DNA of 64,000 nucleotides, taken from Nocardia altamirensis NBRC 108246. GTDB lineage: Bacteria > Actinomycetota > Actinomycetes > Mycobacteriales > Mycobacteriaceae. The position numbers were made by a program, and so were the translations under genes. This document shows positions 62,570 through 64,000 of this stretch, piece by piece; within the stretch, counting starts at the first letter, position 1, and each line of letters starts with the position of its first letter. The DNA is taken from contig NZ_BDAY01000017.1 of the NCBI RefSeq assembly GCF_001612685.1, positions 1-64,000 on the forward strand, written 5' to 3'. Under the pieces are notes generated by a model. That model made no database searches and was not told where the DNA came from. It worked only from the letters and a program-made list of their open reading frames with translations.

Positions 62570-62622
62570 CAACCTCTCCTAACCCGCACCCCCGGCACCT
62601 GACTCCTCGACACTGGAACCAG

Positions 62623-62943
62623 CTATTGCTCCAACTTCAGGCCCAATTCGTTGGCCAACTCCATGTCCCGCAGGAACTCCGCGCTGGTCATCATGCCTTC
62701 CGAATACTCGAGCAGCCGGGCGATCTGCGACTGGATCACGCCCTTGAGGTTCTCGTAGGAGGCGACGTAGCCGTTCTCGCTCTCGAAGCTCTTACCGAAG
62801 TCGTCGGAGCCCCACTTGCCATAGCCGGCGGCGTGTGCCCGCTCCATCGCGGCGAGGATCTCCTCGAGCCTGGAGATCACCTGGTGTGCGTGGCTCCCGG
62901 TGTTCTTGATGCCTGTCGTGCTGGCTTCGACCCTGCCTGACAT
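62623..62943 (-). CDS. WXG100-like small protein, probable export partner of the giant protein
   Basis: The 106-residue product is predicted all-helical, with a W44-G pair in the central turn (GYGKWGSDDFGKSF), as in WXG100-type proteins that pair with larger ESX toxins. It lacks a clear YxxxD/E at the C-terminus. GGAGGG precedes the ATG. Its position two genes ahead of the giant gene, in the same orientation, suggests that it dimerises with the giant protein's N-terminal domain for export. Confidence 0.75.
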   Translation of the reverse strand: MSGRVEASTTGIKNTGSHAHQVISRLEEILAAMERAHAAGYGKWGSDDFGKSFESENGYVASYENLKGVIQSQIARLLEYSEGMMTSAEFLRDMELANELGLKLEQ

Positions 62944-62963
62944 GTCGCCCTCCGAACCTTCCG

Positions 62964-64000
62964 CTACAACGCAATTCGATCATTACATAGATACCAACCG
63001 TCCAGTAGGTGAACGTTCGGCGCGGCCCCTCGCTCCACGGTAGCCCCGGACGGTGCCATCAATCCAGCGGAAACCACCTGGCGCAGCGCGCCTGCCACGT
63101 CCCGATGCGCACCGACCGCATCCCGGACCAACTCCGGGGTGACCTCGGCCCGCTCGGCGGCCACCGACAACCTGGCCACCGCGGCCCGCTGCCGGTAGTT
63201 CGGCTGTGGCCACAACAGCCGCGCCACGGTCTCCAGCACAGTGCTCGCAGTCCAGATCGGCGGCAGCGCTACCCCGCACTGCTCCATGGATGGCGACTCC
63301 CCGCGATACCATCGGCCGCCCTCCCACCAGAAACAGAACGAGAGCAGGCCGACCGCGGCGCGCGGGTTCAGCACCGCGTTGGTCACCCAATCGGGTGCTC
63401 CGGCATAGAGATTCGGCAGATCGATGCCACCGTTGTATGCCGCGTTCAGCGCGGGGGCTGCCCAGACGCCACCGGAGAGCACCGCACGGCCGCCGGGCAG
63501 CACATACAGCGAGGAACCGCTGCTGCCGTTGCGCGCGCTCTCATACCAGCAGGTGTCCGGCACGACCCGAGGCCCAGGCTCGGCGGCGACGGCCTCGCAG
63601 GCCGCGGAAATCGTTGCCCACCTTGCCCACATCTCCGGGAAGCCGGGCACATCCGCGTCGACGGGCGTCGGCCGCAGGCCGCGAGTTCGGTCGGCCCGCG
63701 CACCGATGTCGGCACGGCGTTTGGTACGAGATTGCCTGTTGCCGTGTGTCATATAGGCCGCAAGCCATACCGGCAGCCGCGGGCGCGGATACGCCGCAAC
63801 GTCGGCCTGATAGACCTCGGGCCGGAACAGCTGATCGCCGGGAAACGGCTCGTCGCCGTAGTCGTAATCGACCTCGGGCGCACCGAATGCGTTGATCCGC
63901 ACCAGCACTCGCCACCACGGGCCGCCAGGCGCGGTCAGCGCCTCTGCGCGATGCGCGCGGGCCAAGGCGAGCAGCGCGGGCGGCGCCTCGATCCGGCTCA
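62964..64000 (-). CDS. conserved hypothetical protein, truncated by the window edge
   Basis: The reading frame is open to the right edge, so the true start is outside the window. The visible 345 residues include WWRVLVRINAFGAPEVDYDYGDEPFPGD and PRPRLPVWLAAYM. Tryptophan-rich segments follow near the C-terminus (LLSFCFWWEGGRWYRGES). I do not recognise a catalytic motif. It ends 20 bp before the WXG100-like gene and so is probably in the same transcript. An export or immunity accessory role is possible but unsupported by any motif. Confidence 0.7.
   Translation of the reverse strand, partial: SRIEAPPALLALARAHRAEALTAPGGPWWRVLVRINAFGAPEVDYDYGDEPFPGDQLFRPEVYQADVAAYPRPRLPVWLAAYMTHGNRQSRTKRRADIGARADRTRGLRPTPVDADVPGFPEMWARWATISAACEAVAAEPGPRVVPDTCWYESARNGSSGSSLYVLPGGRAVLSGGVWAAPALNAAYNGGIDLPNLYAGAPDWVTNAVLNPRAAVGLLSFCFWWEGGRWYRGESPSMEQCGVALPPIWTASTVLETVARLLWPQPNYRQRAAVARLSVAAERAEVTPELVRDAVGAHRDVAGALRQVVSAGLMAPSGATVERGAAPNVHLLDGWYLCNDRIAL

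Overview
The window is high-GC actinobacterial DNA. Gene order, GC-rich codon use and a PE/PPE/EspG/Esx-bearing ESX (type VII secretion) locus next to the alpha-operon of ribosomal genes point to a Nocardia-like mycolate actinomycete. Species cannot be named from sequence alone.

Region 1 (1-5.9 kb, minus strand) is housekeeping: infA, rpmJ, rpsM, rpsK, rpsD, rpoA, rplQ and truA, followed by an LLM-type F420-dependent oxidoreductase. A single 28-nt sequence with the form of a type I-E CRISPR repeat lies between rplQ and truA.

Region 2 (6.2-24.8 kb) holds most of the ESX machine: a proline-rich EspI-like ATPase, a small DUF4254/GntR/GNAT group, then eccD-mycP-eccC (minus), eccA (plus), eccE (minus) and eccB (plus). 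eccC is one fused three-ATPase polypeptide. Strong hairpins separate the converging units, and short leader ORFs overlap the starts of the espI-like gene and eccB.

Region 3 (24.9-64 kb, all minus strand) is one long leftward block. From its upstream end it contains a conserved hypothetical gene cut by the window edge, a WXG100-like small protein, a YbaB-like protein, a single 30,135-nt gene encoding a 10,044-residue protein, an overlapping 378-residue protein, a 95-residue protein, EspD/EspH-like and YbaB (EspL-like) proteins, an EspC-like protein with a YxxxE export motif, an EspA/EspE-like protein, PE-like, PPE and EspG proteins, and an EsxB/EsxA pair.

The giant protein is the main discovery target. 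It has a WXG100/CpnT-like N-terminus, five papain-like Cys/His domains (three spaced exactly about 1,257 residues apart in a tandem duplication), HATPase_c (anti-sigma-like) and GNAT-like modules, a block resembling sigma-factor regions 4 and 2, and six HExxH metallopeptidase-like domains. Five of those six are paired with a related copy that has lost the HExxH. The C-terminus is an NlpC/P60-like domain. The likely reading is an ESX-exported polymorphic toxin or multi-effector, with the upstream small proteins as export partners and the overlapping downstream gene as a candidate immunity protein. Function and export are inferred, not shown.
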